Source: TC-15 sp034437275 (GTDB lineage: Bacteria; Chloroflexota; Anaerolineae; Aggregatilineales; Aggregatilineaceae). From it: a stretch of 64,000 bases of DNA. Under the pieces are notes generated by a model. It ran no database searches. It saw only the letters and a program-made list of their open reading frames with translations, and was not told the DNA's origin. Below, one piece after another: positions 1 through 8,772 of the stretch; the first letter of the stretch is position 1; every line of letters begins with the position of its first letter. Position numbers and translations under genes: made by a program. Where the stretch lies: NCBI GenBank assembly GCA_034437275.1, contig DAOTUD010000141.1, forward strand, positions 48,823 to 112,822. Reading direction: 5' to 3'.

Positions 1-444
1 GATGTCAGCGGTCCGCATGTCCACATGGAAGTACGCATGGGCAAAAACAGCTACTGGCACACCTATAACCCCCTGCTGTGGATCGTCCCCCAGACCGGCA
101 CCGGGGTCGTCGCGGGGCAGGTTCGCTTTCCTAACGGCGAATACGTTAACGACGTGGTCGTCACCCTGATCAACGAAAACGGCGGCATCGCCGAAACCAC
201 GACCACCTATGTCGACCCCTTCACCCCCGGCAGCAAATCATGGCACGTGCGCCCCGACCCCGCCTGGCAGGAGAATTTCGCCATGGCCGACATCCCGGCG
301 GGCGAGTACACCATTACGACCACCTTCAACGGGCAGCGTTACGAAAAAACGATTACCGTACGGGCCGGGACCACCAACTTCGTGGTGCTCGGCGCAGACA
401 TCGCCGCCACACCACAACCGGTCGCCGCAGATGACACGCCCTAG
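1..444 (+). CDS. C-terminal part of an M23-type peptidase with a carboxypeptidase-regulatory-like domain (partial)
   Basis: The gene runs in from before the window. Reading from base 1 in frame, the first residues contain GPHVHMEVR, matching the GxHxH-F/M-E-V-R end of the LytM/M23 zinc metallopeptidase fold; the second His of that motif is a catalytic or metal-binding residue in the family. About 30 residues later a second unit begins (VVAGQVRFPNGEYVNDVVVTL), which reads like a carboxypeptidase-regulatory or CARDB-like beta-sandwich. The likely role is an extracellular peptidoglycan endopeptidase, or a peptidase-like protein with a surface-binding domain. The N-terminus, signal peptide and first metal ligands lie outside the window, so catalytic competence cannot be judged. 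The gene ends with TAG, and a new promoter follows before the next gene. Confidence 0.72.
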   Translation, partial: DVSGPHVHMEVRMGKNSYWHTYNPLLWIVPQTGTGVVAGQVRFPNGEYVNDVVVTLINENGGIAETTTTYVDPFTPGSKSWHVRPDPAWQENFAMADIPAGEYTITTTFNGQRYEKTITVRAGTTNFVVLGADIAATPQPVAADDTP

Positions 445-488
445 ACGCACCCTATCTGGCGAACACCCTACGGCTGATCAACAATCCT

Positions 489-517
489 TTGCCTTTGCCG
501 CACCAATTAGCTACACT
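489..517 (+). promoter_or_regulatory. sigma-70-type promoter for the PPC/YfaP repeat protein
   Basis: TTGCCT at 489-494 and TACACT at 512-517 are separated by exactly 17 bp. The start codon at 566 lies about 40 bases past the expected transcription start, with GGAGA as ribosome binding site. Confidence 0.55.
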
Positions 518-565
518 GGGTGCGGCAGCAGTTTACTGTCATTGTAACCATGGAGAACTGTTGGT

Positions 566-2686
566 ATGCAAAGCACAAATAACACTCTTAGCTCACTCTG
601 GCGCACGCTGGGACTGGCCCTGCTGGTTATCGCACTGGGCGCGGGGCTGTTCAGCCCGGCTTATGTCGCGGCACAAGGCGGCACCCGACGCCAGCTTGCG
701 GTCGGCGATCTGGTCACCGGGACCCTCAACGCCAATACCGTCTCGCAGACCTACTCGCTCGCCGCCAGCGCCGGAGACAGCATCACGATCGAGGTCACGA
801 CCGACAACGACGCCCTGAACCCGGTCGTGGTCGTCACTGATCAACGGGGGAATCCGATCGCGCAAGACCTTGACGTCGACACCCCCACCACGGCAACCCT
901 GGCTGACATCGAAATTCCGGCCAATGGCACCTACTACATCACCGTGCTGCGCGGCAGTGGGGCCGAAGGCGACGCCAGCGGCCAGTTTTCACTGCGCCTG
1001 ACCGGCTTCCAGCAGGTTGGCGGCCAGACGATCACGCTCGACCAGGGCGGCATCACATTCGAGTTGAACTGGTCGGCCCCGGTTGACCTCAACCTGGAAG
1101 TGCGCGATCCGGTCGGCGGCACGGTCCACACCTTTAGCCCCGGCGCGCCCAGCGGCGGGACATTAGAAAGCGACGCCAACACCAACTGCCAGAACCTGGT
1201 CGCCGACACTCCGACCGAGGTTGTGTCGTGGCCCGCGGGTGAAGTGCCAGCCGGCAGCTATGAAATCATCATCTACTACGTCGACGGCTGCGAAGTCAAC
1301 GGCCCGCAGGTCTTCGACCTGACAGCGAATGTCAACGGCGGCACCACCCAGACCATCACCGGTACGCTCAACCCCAGCCAGCGCTATCTCTCGCGCCTGG
1401 AGCTGCAGCCAAGCGGCGAATGGTCGCTGAGCAACGGCGGCGTCAACGCGGGCCTGCTCAATGTGAGCCTGTTCCGCAACCAGATCGCCAACGCCGACCC
1501 GATCGCGGTGGGCAGCACGGTCTCCGGCTTGATCACGAATGAGTCGCCGGCCCGCGCCTATACGTTCGACGCCACCGCCGGCACCAGTGTCAACGTCAGC
1601 CTGGAGGCCGAATCGGGCAGCCTGGACACGTTCGTCGCGCTGCTCGGCCCGGACGACTCGGTGCTGGTCAGCAACGACGATTTCGGCGATAGCACCAACT
1701 CTAGCCTGGAGCGCACCCTGGCCGTTGACGGCACCTATACCGTGATTGCAACCCGCTACGGCCTGAACATCGGCGGCACCGAGGGCGAGTACACGCTCGC
1801 GCTCACCTCGACCGCCCAGGCGCTCGACACCGGCAATGGCGGCGACACGGGCGATACCGGCACGGGCGGCACCGACGCCGCCGTCGAACTGCCGGAAGGG
1901 GCCATCGAAGTGCAGTTGACCTGGAACACCAACGCCGACTTGCAGCTTCAGGTCCGCGATCCGCGCGGCGAAACCGTCTATGATGATGTCCCCATCATCC
2001 AGAGCGGCGGCATCCTCGAAGAGGATGGCAATGTGGGCTGCACCAACACCACCACCGAGCCGGTCTCGTACATCTACTGGCCGCCGAACCGCCTGACGCC
2101 GGGCACGTATGAGGTCGAGGTCTGGTACCAGAACACCTGCAACGACAACCTGCCCGTCACGTTTGCGCTGTCGGTCAACGTGCAGGACCAGACCATCATC
2201 AACACCACCCAGGCCGCCAGCCCCAACTCGCGCTATATGATCACGTTCAACATCGCGCAGGACGGCACGGCGACGGCAGGCCCGGGCGGCTTCTTCGATA
2301 TGACGACCGCCAGCACCCTGAACTACCAGGACCTGTTCAACAGCGACGCCACGATCCCGATCACCTACGGGCAGACCGTATCCGGCAGCATCACCGGCGA
2401 GCAGCGCTTCGTGATGTACGAGTTTGAGGGGCAAGAGGGCGATATCATCTCGATCCTGATGGAAGCGACCGGTGGTACGCTCGACCCGGCGCTCTACCTG
2501 ATCAACAGCGAGGGCATCCAGCTGAACTACAATGACGACATTGCCCCGCAAGGTGAGAATCGCAACTCGGCCATTCAACAAGAACCGCTGGCCTTTACCG
2601 GCACATACTACATCATCGCCACCCACTACGGGTTAAACGTCGGCGGCACCCAGGGCACCTACGAGCTGTCACTGCTCCAGGAATAG
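566..2686 (+). CDS. secreted PPC/YfaP-type beta-sandwich repeat protein
   Basis: A 706-residue exported protein. Residues 1-32 form a signal peptide (LALLVIALGAGLF core, AxA-like cleavage near VAAQG). The mature part alternates two domain types. Three PPC-like (pre-peptidase C-terminal) domains lie near residues 45-145, 320-415 and 600-706, each with a G-x-V-x-G start and an ending like GTYT/YIIATRYGLN-GGT. Two YfaP/DUF2135-like domains lie near 165-265 and 445-560, sharing DLNLEVRDP/DLQLQVRDP, SGG-LE-D-N and a GxYE end with paired Cys. A Gly/Asp/Thr-rich linker sits near 430-445. No catalytic motif is visible, so the role is probably surface binding or structural. GGAGA lies 9 bases before the ATG. 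Confidence 0.72.
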   Translation: MQSTNNTLSSLWRTLGLALLVIALGAGLFSPAYVAAQGGTRRQLAVGDLVTGTLNANTVSQTYSLAASAGDSITIEVTTDNDALNPVVVVTDQRGNPIAQDLDVDTPTTATLADIEIPANGTYYITVLRGSGAEGDASGQFSLRLTGFQQVGGQTITLDQGGITFELNWSAPVDLNLEVRDPVGGTVHTFSPGAPSGGTLESDANTNCQNLVADTPTEVVSWPAGEVPAGSYEIIIYYVDGCEVNGPQVFDLTANVNGGTTQTITGTLNPSQRYLSRLELQPSGEWSLSNGGVNAGLLNVSLFRNQIANADPIAVGSTVSGLITNESPARAYTFDATAGTSVNVSLEAESGSLDTFVALLGPDDSVLVSNDDFGDSTNSSLERTLAVDGTYTVIATRYGLNIGGTEGEYTLALTSTAQALDTGNGGDTGDTGTGGTDAAVELPEGAIEVQLTWNTNADLQLQVRDPRGETVYDDVPIIQSGGILEEDGNVGCTNTTTEPVSYIYWPPNRLTPGTYEVEVWYQNTCNDNLPVTFALSVNVQDQTIINTTQAASPNSRYMITFNIAQDGTATAGPGGFFDMTTASTLNYQDLFNSDATIPITYGQTVSGSITGEQRFVMYEFEGQEGDIISILMEATGGTLDPALYLINSEGIQLNYNDDIAPQGENRNSAIQQEPLAFTGTYYIIATHYGLNVGGTQGTYELSLLQE

Positions 2687-2766
2687 CCCGTACACGACGC
2701 ACCACGCGCCCGCAGTTCCGCCCAGGTGGCTCGCTGTGGGCGTTTTGCTATCGGGTTAGCGGGATA

Positions 2767-2795
2767 TTGACCCGCCCGAACGTTTGTGCTAAAAT
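2767..2795 (+). promoter_or_regulatory. recA promoter with an SOS-box-like sequence inside the spacer
   Basis: TTGACC (2767-2772) and TAAAAT (2790-2795) are 17 bp apart. Between them, 2777-2790 reads CGAACGTTTGTGCT. This matches 8 of 10 defined positions of the Gram-positive LexA operator CGAAC-N4-GTTCG, so bound LexA would block the promoter. No lexA gene is in the window. Confidence 0.7.
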
Positions 2796-2838
2796 CACCA
2801 GCATAACTCTTCATTAACTGCGAGTGGGGTAAAGAACT

Positions 2839-3882
2839 ATGGCCTCTAAGGATGATCGTCAAAAAGCATTAGATAACACCCTGGCCGACCTGACCAAGCG
2901 GTTCGGCGATGGCGCGATCGTGCGCCTGGGTGATGCCACCCACCTGAACGTGGAAGTGATCCCGACCGGGTCACTGGCGATTGATCTGGCGTTGGGCGTG
3001 GGCGGCATCCCGCGCGGGCGCGTCACCGAAATCTACGGGCCGGAAAGCTCCGGCAAAACGTCGTTCTGCCTGCATGTCGTAGCCGAAGCGCAGGCGATGG
3101 GCGGCGTGTGCGCCTTCGTGGACATGGAGCACGCGCTCGACCCGATCTACGCCGAACGGCTGGGCGTCGACATCGAGAACCTGTACATCTCCCAGCCGGA
3201 CACCGGCGAGCAAGCGCTGGAGATCACCGAAGCCCTGGTGCGCAGCGGCGCGGTGGATGCCGTCGTGCTGGACAGCGTCGCCGCGATTGTGCCGCGCGCC
3301 GAGATCGAAGGCGAAATGGGCGACAGTCACGTCGGCTTGCAGGCGCGCCTGATGAGCCAGGCCCTCCGCAAGCTCTCCGGCGCGATCAAGCAGTCCAACA
3401 CCGCCGTCATCTTCACCAACCAGCTCCGCGAGAAAATCGGCGTGATGTTCGGCAACCCGGAGACGACCTCCGGCGGGCGGGCGCTGCGCTTCTATGCCAG
3501 CGTGCGGGTCGACATTCGCCGCATCCAGGCCATCAAGCGCAAAGACGAGATCATCGGCAACCGCACGCGGGTGAAGATCACCAAGAACAAAGTCGCGCCG
3601 CCCTTCCGCCAGGCCGAAGTCGACCTGATGTACGATCACGGCTTCAGCATGGAAAGCGACATCCTCGACCTGGGCGTCGAGGCCGACATCATCGAAAAGC
3701 GCGGCGCGTACTATCGCTACAACGACGGGCTGATCGGGCAGGGCCGCGAAAACGCCAAAGAATACCTGATGGAAAATCCCGACCTGGCCTACGAACTGGA
3801 AATGTCGATCCGCGACGCCTACGCCATCATGCCGATCGGGCACTACGCAGACGACGAAGTGTTGGCCGAAGACGAAGACTAA
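2839..3882 (+). CDS. recA: recombinase RecA
   Basis: DNA-dependent ATPase that forms filaments on single-stranded DNA, catalyses strand exchange and triggers LexA self-cleavage. The 347-residue length is typical. Walker A is GPESSGKT (residues 67-74), followed by [21 protein letters not shown] (Walker B) and the signature [21 protein letters not shown] with the conserved F-TNQ-R segment (L2 loop). No intein is present. The C-terminus is short and acidic ([10 protein letters not shown]), as usual. The ATG at 2839 follows GTGGGGTAAAG, a weak ribosome binding site. The promoter carries an SOS-box-like element, consistent with DNA-damage control. The next gene is on the same strand about 86 bases downstream. 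Confidence 0.98.
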   Translation: MASKDDRQKALDNTLADLTKRFGDGAIVRLGDATHLNVEVIPTGSLAIDLALGVGGIPRGRVTEIYGPESSGKTSFCLHVVAEAQAMGGVCAFVDMEHALDPIYAERLGVDIENLYISQPDTGEQALEITEALVRSGAVDAVVLDSVAAIVPRAEIEGEMGDSHVGLQARLMSQALRKLSGAIKQSNTAVIFTNQLREKIGVMFGNPETTSGGRALRFYASVRVDIRRIQAIKRKDEIIGNRTRVKITKNKVAPPFRQAEVDLMYDHGFSMESDILDLGVEADIIEKRGAYYRYNDGLIGQGRENAKEYLMENPDLAYELEMSIRDAYAIMPIGHYADDEVLAEDED

Positions 3883-3892
3883 CCCGCTTCCG

Positions 3893-3951
3893 ACAGCACA
3901 GCAGGACACCGGTCGCCGGTCCCGTGATCCGCGATCCGTGTCCTGTGCATT
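3893..3951 (+). repeat. imperfect inverted repeat between recA and the DUF1848 gene
   Basis: GCACAGCAGGACAC near the left end faces GTGTCCTGTGC near the right end, giving an 11-bp stem with a small bulge. The loop contains short GGTC/GATCC repeats. There is no U-tract, so this is probably not an intrinsic terminator; it may be an mRNA-processing or stabilising stem after recA. Confidence 0.4.
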
Positions 3952-3968
3952 CCCACGAGCCGCACACC

Positions 3969-4853
3969 ATGCACATCATCTCTGCCAGCCGTCGCACCGA
4001 TATTCCGGCATTCTACATGCCCTGGATGATCAAGCGGCTGCGCGCCGGCGAGGCCACCTACCCCAACCCGTTTAACAAGCAGCAGCACACCGTCTCGCTG
4101 CGGCCTGACGACGTACACAGTATCGTCTTCTGGTCCAAGTATTACCAACCGTTCCTGCCGCACATCGACGAGCTAGAAGAGCGCAGCTACCGCTTTTACT
4201 GCCACTACACCATCACCGCCACGCCCCGCCAGCTCGAACCCCACGTCCCGCGCTGGCCGGACGCGGTGCGCGTCTTCCACCAACTCGCCGCGCGAACCAG
4301 CCCGCGCCACGTACAGTGGCGTTTCGACCCAATCCTGCTGACCCATGACCTGGACGCCGCATTTTACATTGAGCGCTTCCGCCAGCTTGCCGACGCGCTC
4401 GACGGGGCGACCACCCGCTGCTACTTCAGCTTTGCGACGTTTTACGGCAAGGTCGAGCGCCGCCTGCAGGCGCAGCGCATCGCCTATACTGATCCGCTGC
4501 TGGCCGAAAAACGGGCCATCGTCGCTGCTCTGGTCGATATCGCCGCCGGACACAACATCACGCTGCACGCCTGCTGCCAGGCTGCACTGCTGGGCGAAGG
4601 CGTCCACCAGGCCCACTGCGTTGATGGCGACCTGCTGGCCGCGCTGTTCCCAGTCCGCCCGCCCATCACACGCCACACCCCCACGCGCGACGGGTGCGGC
4701 TGCGTCGCCAGCCGGGATATCGGCATGTACGACACCTGTCCCTACGGCTGCGTGTACTGCTACGCCAACCAAAACCAGGCGCGTGCCCTGGCCCGGCGGC
4801 AAGCCCACGATCCGGCCCACACGATGCTGGTTCCGCCCTCGCACACGTCATAG
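3969..4853 (+). CDS. DUF1848 family protein with a C-terminal Cys cluster
   Basis: The 294-residue protein starts MHIISASRRTDIPAFY, the hallmark N-terminus of DUF1848, followed by NPFN and a V-FWSKY segment. Residues near 250-270 hold CGCVASRDIG and CPYGCVYCYA, a Cys cluster resembling a radical-SAM or Fe-S ligand set. The family's biochemical role is not established; a metal-dependent function is inferred from the Cys cluster only. The ATG at 3969 was chosen because the family starts at this motif; upstream in-frame sequence overlaps recA in another frame and is not protein-like. No strong ribosome binding site is visible. It follows recA on the same strand and could be transcribed from the recA promoter. 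Confidence 0.85.
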   Translation: MHIISASRRTDIPAFYMPWMIKRLRAGEATYPNPFNKQQHTVSLRPDDVHSIVFWSKYYQPFLPHIDELEERSYRFYCHYTITATPRQLEPHVPRWPDAVRVFHQLAARTSPRHVQWRFDPILLTHDLDAAFYIERFRQLADALDGATTRCYFSFATFYGKVERRLQAQRIAYTDPLLAEKRAIVAALVDIAAGHNITLHACCQAALLGEGVHQAHCVDGDLLAALFPVRPPITRHTPTRDGCGCVASRDIGMYDTCPYGCVYCYANQNQARALARRQAHDPAHTMLVPPSHTS

Positions 4854-4872
4854 GCTGACGGCCTGGCATTAG

Positions 4873-5002
4873 CAGGACGCGAACGCCTACGGCTTCCGGG
4901 GCACGCCGGGCTTTGTGATCAACAGGGGTCGCCTTTTCTTTCGGCGCACAGTCGTTCGAGGTTTTCGACGAGATTATCCAACGCGAATTAGCCGGCAGCT
5001 AG
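4873..5002 (+). pseudogene. frameshifted C-terminal remnant of a DsbA-family thiol oxidoreductase
   Basis: Frame one from 4873 gives QDANAYGFRGTPGFVIN. Skipping one extra A at 4924 moves the reading into GVAFSFGAQSFEVFDEII and ends QRELAGS-stop at 5000-5002. The joined text (G-TPGFVING, GAQSFEVF, IIQREL) is the typical end of DsbA-like thioredoxin-fold proteins. An in-frame TAG lies just before it at 4870-4872, and no N-terminal half with a CxxC is present between here and 4853. This is therefore a dead fragment with both a truncation and a +1 frameshift. The rest of 4854-5077 shows nothing else. Confidence 0.75.
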
Positions 5003-5077
5003 CCCGGCTTACCGGCTCAACAACCCGCGAGGATCAACAAAATTAGCGCCAAAGGTCACATCTGGCCAAATACACTG

Positions 5078-5106
5078 TTGACCGCCCATTAAGGACCGGG
5101 TATAAT
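5078..5106 (+). promoter_or_regulatory. near-consensus promoter for the S1-domain gene
   Basis: TTGACC (5078-5083), a 17-bp spacer and a perfect TATAAT (5101-5106). The start codon at 5150 is about 37 bases past the expected transcription start. This is one of the strongest promoter matches in the window. Confidence 0.75.
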
Positions 5107-5149
5107 CCGCCCGATCAGAAAATACTGGTAAGGACAAGGAGCACGGCAA

Positions 5150-5866
5150 ATGACTGAAAACACTGCGCCCACGACTATTGAAGAACTTGCGCCCAAGATG
5201 AAAGTGCAGGGGATTGTTAAGAAAATCGAGTTGTACGGTGCGCTGGTGGACATTGGCATTGGCCGGCTAGGCTTGCTCCATATCTCCCAAATTTCCGATG
5301 AACACGTAAAGAACGTCTCGGACATCCTCACCGAAGGGGACGAAATTACGGCATGGATCAGGGAACTGGACCGCAAGCAGGGCCGCGTCAACCTGACGAT
5401 GCTCGAACCCCCGGCGGTAACTTGGTCCGAGATTTCCGAAAACGATATCCATACCGGAAAAGTCGTGCGGATCGAGAAATTTGGGGCTTTCGTAGACATC
5501 GGTGCCGAACGTCCAGGGCTGGTACATGTATCTGAGTTGGCGAAGGGCTATGTCGGCGACCCATCGGATGTTGTCGAAGTAGGCGACGAAATTGAGGTCA
5601 AAGTGATCGGCGTCAACCGCCGCAAGCGTCAAATCGACCTCAGTGTGCGCGCGCTCGACGCATCGGACGTCGTGGTCACCACCGAAGAGGCCGACACCGA
5701 GAAATTACCGACAGCTATGGAGTTGGCCCTACGCCAGGCCATGGAAGATTCGGGGATGGAAGTTCCTGAGTCAGACAAAAAGCGCAAGCGGAAGAAAAAC
5801 AAGCGCCGCGAAGCACAAGAAGATATCTTCGCGCGCACGCTCCAAGAGCACTCGTCTAGCGAGTAA
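5150..5866 (+). CDS. two-domain S1 RNA-binding protein
   Basis: The 238-residue cytosolic protein has two S1 (OB-fold) domains. The first spans about residues 18-88 (VQGIVKKIELYGALVDIG, GLLHISQIS) and the second about 96-170 (HTGKVVRIEKFGAFVDIG, PGLVHVSELAKGYV). The C-terminal third is charged, with a Lys/Arg patch (KKRKRKKNKRRE) that probably contacts RNA. It is shorter than the four-to-six-repeat ribosomal protein S1, so it may be a small S1 homologue that helps mRNA binding or stability. AAGGAG lies 8 bases before the ATG, and a strong promoter and terminator flank it, so it is a single-gene unit. It could serve as this genome's S1-like protein or as a YhgF/Pnp-like accessory factor. Confidence 0.85.
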   Translation: MTENTAPTTIEELAPKMKVQGIVKKIELYGALVDIGIGRLGLLHISQISDEHVKNVSDILTEGDEITAWIRELDRKQGRVNLTMLEPPAVTWSEISENDIHTGKVVRIEKFGAFVDIGAERPGLVHVSELAKGYVGDPSDVVEVGDEIEVKVIGVNRRKRQIDLSVRALDASDVVVTTEEADTEKLPTAMELALRQAMEDSGMEVPESDKKRKRKKNKRREAQEDIFARTLQEHSSSE

Positions 5867-5882
5867 TCGGCTGCCAGCAAAC

Positions 5883-5921
5883 AACGGGCGGGACCAAAAC
5901 GGGCCCCGCCCGTTTGCTTTT
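5883..5921 (+). terminator. intrinsic terminator after the S1-domain gene
   Basis: AACGGGCGGG (5883-5892) pairs with CCCGCCCGTT (5905-5914) and is followed by a T-rich stretch. The VKOR gene converges from the other side, so it may serve both. Confidence 0.85.
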
Positions 5922-5922
5922 C

Positions 5923-6393
5923 TCAGGCGCGCAGCGGTTCCATAAAACGATAAACCCGGTAGCTACCGATGATAAGCAGCAGCGTGATGATCACAAAGGA
6001 CGCAATACACCACTGGCACCACGCATCCAATACGGTCGCTTCGAGTACGGACAGATAAGCCTGGAGCAGCACGCCAAACAATGTCATCCCGATCACCAGC
6101 GTTCGGCCATAGGTCGCCAGGACCTCGACCTGGTCTTCCAGCACCAGCACGCCCAGAATGGCGACATATCCCAGCACGCCCAGCAGCGCAAGCGGGATGC
6201 CCAGGGTGGTTGCGTAGGCGCTTTCCTGCACCGCTGTACAGTCGATCTTCCCGGCATCAGTACACTGCGTCTCGTTCCCGGTCAGTTCCGCCCAGGCCAT
6301 ATACCCGGCTACGAAAATGCCGACCACGCACAACCCAATGGACACCAGTCGCAGCCAGTCAGTATACATCTGTTGACTTTTTTCCCTATACAC
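5923..6393 (-). CDS. vitamin K epoxide reductase (VKOR) family membrane protein
   Basis: A 156-residue protein with about four membrane helices that recycles a DsbA-like oxidase in bacteria by passing electrons to quinone. The loop Cys pair is C44 and C52 (TQC-TDAGKIDC). The active-site CxxC is C126-QW-C129, just before the last helix. The Ser/Thr-rich segment and GIPLALLGVLGY match the family. The usual fused C-terminal thioredoxin domain is absent, so a separate Trx-like partner is needed. A decayed DsbA-like gene lies about 0.9 kb away (4873-5002). The start shown is GTG at 6393; the in-frame ATG at 6369 is also possible. Confidence 0.9.
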   Translation of the reverse strand: MYREKSQQMYTDWLRLVSIGLCVVGIFVAGYMAWAELTGNETQCTDAGKIDCTAVQESAYATTLGIPLALLGVLGYVAILGVLVLEDQVEVLATYGRTLVIGMTLFGVLLQAYLSVLEATVLDAWCQWCIASFVIITLLLIIGSYRVYRFMEPLRA

Positions 6394-6504
6394 GTTGCGC
6401 CTTATCCTCCATTTTTCGGATTTTTTGGTACAATGATCAAAAGGCGATTTTACCCCAATTCGGCACTATTCCCAATAATTTTACGGAAACACCACGTTAC
6501 AGCG

Positions 6505-6533
6505 TTGCGACAACCCATTACGGCAGCTATACT
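6505..6533 (+). promoter_or_regulatory. promoter for the (p)ppGpp synthetase/hydrolase gene
   Basis: TTGCGA (6505-6510) and TATACT (6528-6533) are 17 bp apart, leaving a leader of about 27 bases before the GTG at 6567. The upstream part of 6394-6504 is AT-rich and holds no gene. Confidence 0.6.
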
Positions 6534-6566
6534 CACCATAATACGTTGGCTGGTAGGATACGCACG

Positions 6567-8762
6567 GTGAAAACAGACGCGATCGACATTGACAACATCT
6601 TCAAGGCGCTTCCCTCGCTGACCCGCGACGAGCGCGCCATGCTCGTCCGCGCCTACGAATACGCACGCCGCGCCCACCAGGAACAGTATCGCAAGTCTGG
6701 TGAACCGTACATCACACACTGCATCGCCGTCGCTCAAATCCTGGGCGATATGAGTCTCGATGCCGCCACCGTTGCCGCCGGCCTGCTGCACGATGTGGTC
6801 GAAGACACCCCCACCACCATCGAGACCATCGAGGGCGAATTCGGCGCGCATATCGCCGAACTGGTCGACGGCGTGACCAAACTCGCCCAACTGCCGACCG
6901 GCATCGAGGGCATGCACGGCGGCAAACCCGGCGACCGCGAAGCCGAGTACCTCCGCAAGATGTTCCTGGCGATGGGCACCAACTTCCGCGTGATTCTGAT
7001 CAAGCTGGCCGACCGCCTGCACAACATGCGCACGCTCGGCTACATGCCATCCCACAAACAGATCCAAAAAGCCACCGAAACCCTGGAAATCTTCGCCCCG
7101 CTGGCCAGCCGCCTGGGCATCTGGCAGATCAAGTGGGAACTGGAAGACCTGGCGTTTCGCTACCTGGACCCCGAACGTTACCGCGAGATCGCCGCCCAGA
7201 TCGACGAGCGCCGCTCCGACCGCGAAGCCTACATGCAGCGCATCACCCAGTACATTCACGACCAGTTCGCGCGCGAAGGGCTTAAGGCGACCATCAAAGG
7301 CCGCCCCAAACACATTTACAGCATCTTCCGCAAGATGGAACGGAAGAATCTGCCCTTCAGCCAGATTTACGACATCCGCGCGATCCGCATCATCGTGGAC
7401 AACATCCCCAAGTGCTACCAGGCGCTGGGCATCATCCACAACATTTTCCACGCCATCCCGGGCGAATTCGACGATTACATCTCCTCGCCAAAAGAAAACT
7501 CCTACCGCAGCCTGCACACCGCCGTGCTGGACAAAGACGGCAAAACGCTGGAGGTCCAGATCCGCACCGACGACATGAACGAGGAAGCCGAATACGGCAT
7601 CGCCGCCCACTGGCGCTACAAGGAAAACCGGACCCCGCACAACCAGGACGGCGCGCTGGAGCGCCGGCTGGAATTCTTCCGCCGCATGATGGAAGACGTC
7701 CGCCAGGACACCGCCGACGAGGACGCCAACGGGTTTGTCAAGAGCATGATGGAGCAGATCAGCCACGCGCGCATCTATGCCTTCACGCCCAAAGGCGACA
7801 TCATCGATCTGCCCGAAGGTGCGACCCCCGTCGACTTCGCCTACCACATCCACACCGAAGTCGGCCACCGCTGTCGGGGCGCAAAGGTCAACGGCCAGCT
7901 TGTCGGGCTGGACTATCGCATCAAAAACGGCGACCGGGTGGAGATTCTGACCGCCAATCGCGGCGGCCCCAGCCTGGACTGGCTGAACGGTGACCTCGGT
8001 TTTGTCACCACGTCCCGCGCGCGTGGCAAGGTGAAACAATGGTTCCGCCGGCGCGAGCGCGAAAAAAGCATCGACGACGGCAAAGAAGTCCTGGACCGCG
8101 AGCTGCGCAAGCTGGGCATGAGCACCCTGTCGCGGGACGAGATCGCGCGCCAGCTCGGCTACCAGGATGCCGAAGATTTGATGGTCGCGATTGGCTACGG
8201 GCACATCACCGGCGCCCAGATCAGCTTTCGCCTGCTGGAAGCCGAGCACGACGCTGCGGAGGATGAAGACGCCGACGCGCTGGAAGCTAACGTCCGGCGC
8301 ACCAACGAACCCGTCAAGCCCGAAGGTATGCGCATCGACGAAACCGATGGCCTGCTGGTCACGCTGGCGCGCTGCTGCAACCCGACCTATGGCGATGCCA
8401 TCATCGGGTTTGTCACCCGCGGCAAAGGCATCACCGTGCATCGTGCCGACTGCAAAAACATCCTGAACACCACCGAGCCGGAGCGCGTGATCAACGTGAC
8501 CTGGCCCCCCACCAACGAGCAGGCCTTCCCGGTGCCGGTGCTGATCGTCGCCTACGACCGCGAAGGGTTGATGCGCGATATCGGCGCGCTCATCGCCGAT
8601 GAAAACATCAATATGTCGAATGTCAACATCAGCACGCGCCAAAACATCGCCACCTTCGAGCTGACGATGGAGATCAAAGACCTCAAACAGCTCTCCCGCA
8701 TTCTGGGCAAAATTGAACGCCTGCCGAACATCATTGAAGCCTTCCGGCGAACCGCCGTATAA
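6567..8762 (+). CDS. bifunctional (p)ppGpp synthetase/hydrolase (RelA/SpoT homologue)
   Basis: Makes (p)ppGpp from GTP/GDP and ATP and can hydrolyse it, setting the stringent response. At 731 residues it is full length. Domains in order: HD hydrolase (about residues 25-200, with HCIAVAQIL and the intact HDVVEDT), RelA/SpoT synthetase (about 230-350, with PKENSYRSLHT and VQIRT), TGS (about 400-460, YAFTPKGDIIDLP) and a C-terminal ACT domain (about 650-725). The intact HD motif argues for hydrolase activity; synthetase activity is likely. GTG at 6567 was chosen because TAGGAT precedes it and the family starts near here; the longer upstream reading is not conserved-looking. A lipoprotein gene follows after 10 bases. 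Confidence 0.95.
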   Translation: MKTDAIDIDNIFKALPSLTRDERAMLVRAYEYARRAHQEQYRKSGEPYITHCIAVAQILGDMSLDAATVAAGLLHDVVEDTPTTIETIEGEFGAHIAELVDGVTKLAQLPTGIEGMHGGKPGDREAEYLRKMFLAMGTNFRVILIKLADRLHNMRTLGYMPSHKQIQKATETLEIFAPLASRLGIWQIKWELEDLAFRYLDPERYREIAAQIDERRSDREAYMQRITQYIHDQFAREGLKATIKGRPKHIYSIFRKMERKNLPFSQIYDIRAIRIIVDNIPKCYQALGIIHNIFHAIPGEFDDYISSPKENSYRSLHTAVLDKDGKTLEVQIRTDDMNEEAEYGIAAHWRYKENRTPHNQDGALERRLEFFRRMMEDVRQDTADEDANGFVKSMMEQISHARIYAFTPKGDIIDLPEGATPVDFAYHIHTEVGHRCRGAKVNGQLVGLDYRIKNGDRVEILTANRGGPSLDWLNGDLGFVTTSRARGKVKQWFRRREREKSIDDGKEVLDRELRKLGMSTLSRDEIARQLGYQDAEDLMVAIGYGHITGAQISFRLLEAEHDAAEDEDADALEANVRRTNEPVKPEGMRIDETDGLLVTLARCCNPTYGDAIIGFVTRGKGITVHRADCKNILNTTEPERVINVTWPPTNEQAFPVPVLIVAYDREGLMRDIGALIADENINMSNVNISTRQNIATFELTMEIKDLKQLSRILGKIERLPNIIEAFRRTAV

Positions 8763-8772
8763 GGGAGGCCTC

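Noticed and set aside
1163..2626. A 487-codon open frame on the minus strand
   Set aside because: It is antisense to the PPC/YfaP gene, has Arg/Asp/Val-rich text without domains, and arises from codon bias in GC-rich DNA.
3108..3968. N-terminal extension of the DUF1848 frame through recA
   Set aside because: The extended text is Arg/Ala/Pro-rich and out of frame with recA; DUF1848 proteins start at the ATG at 3969.
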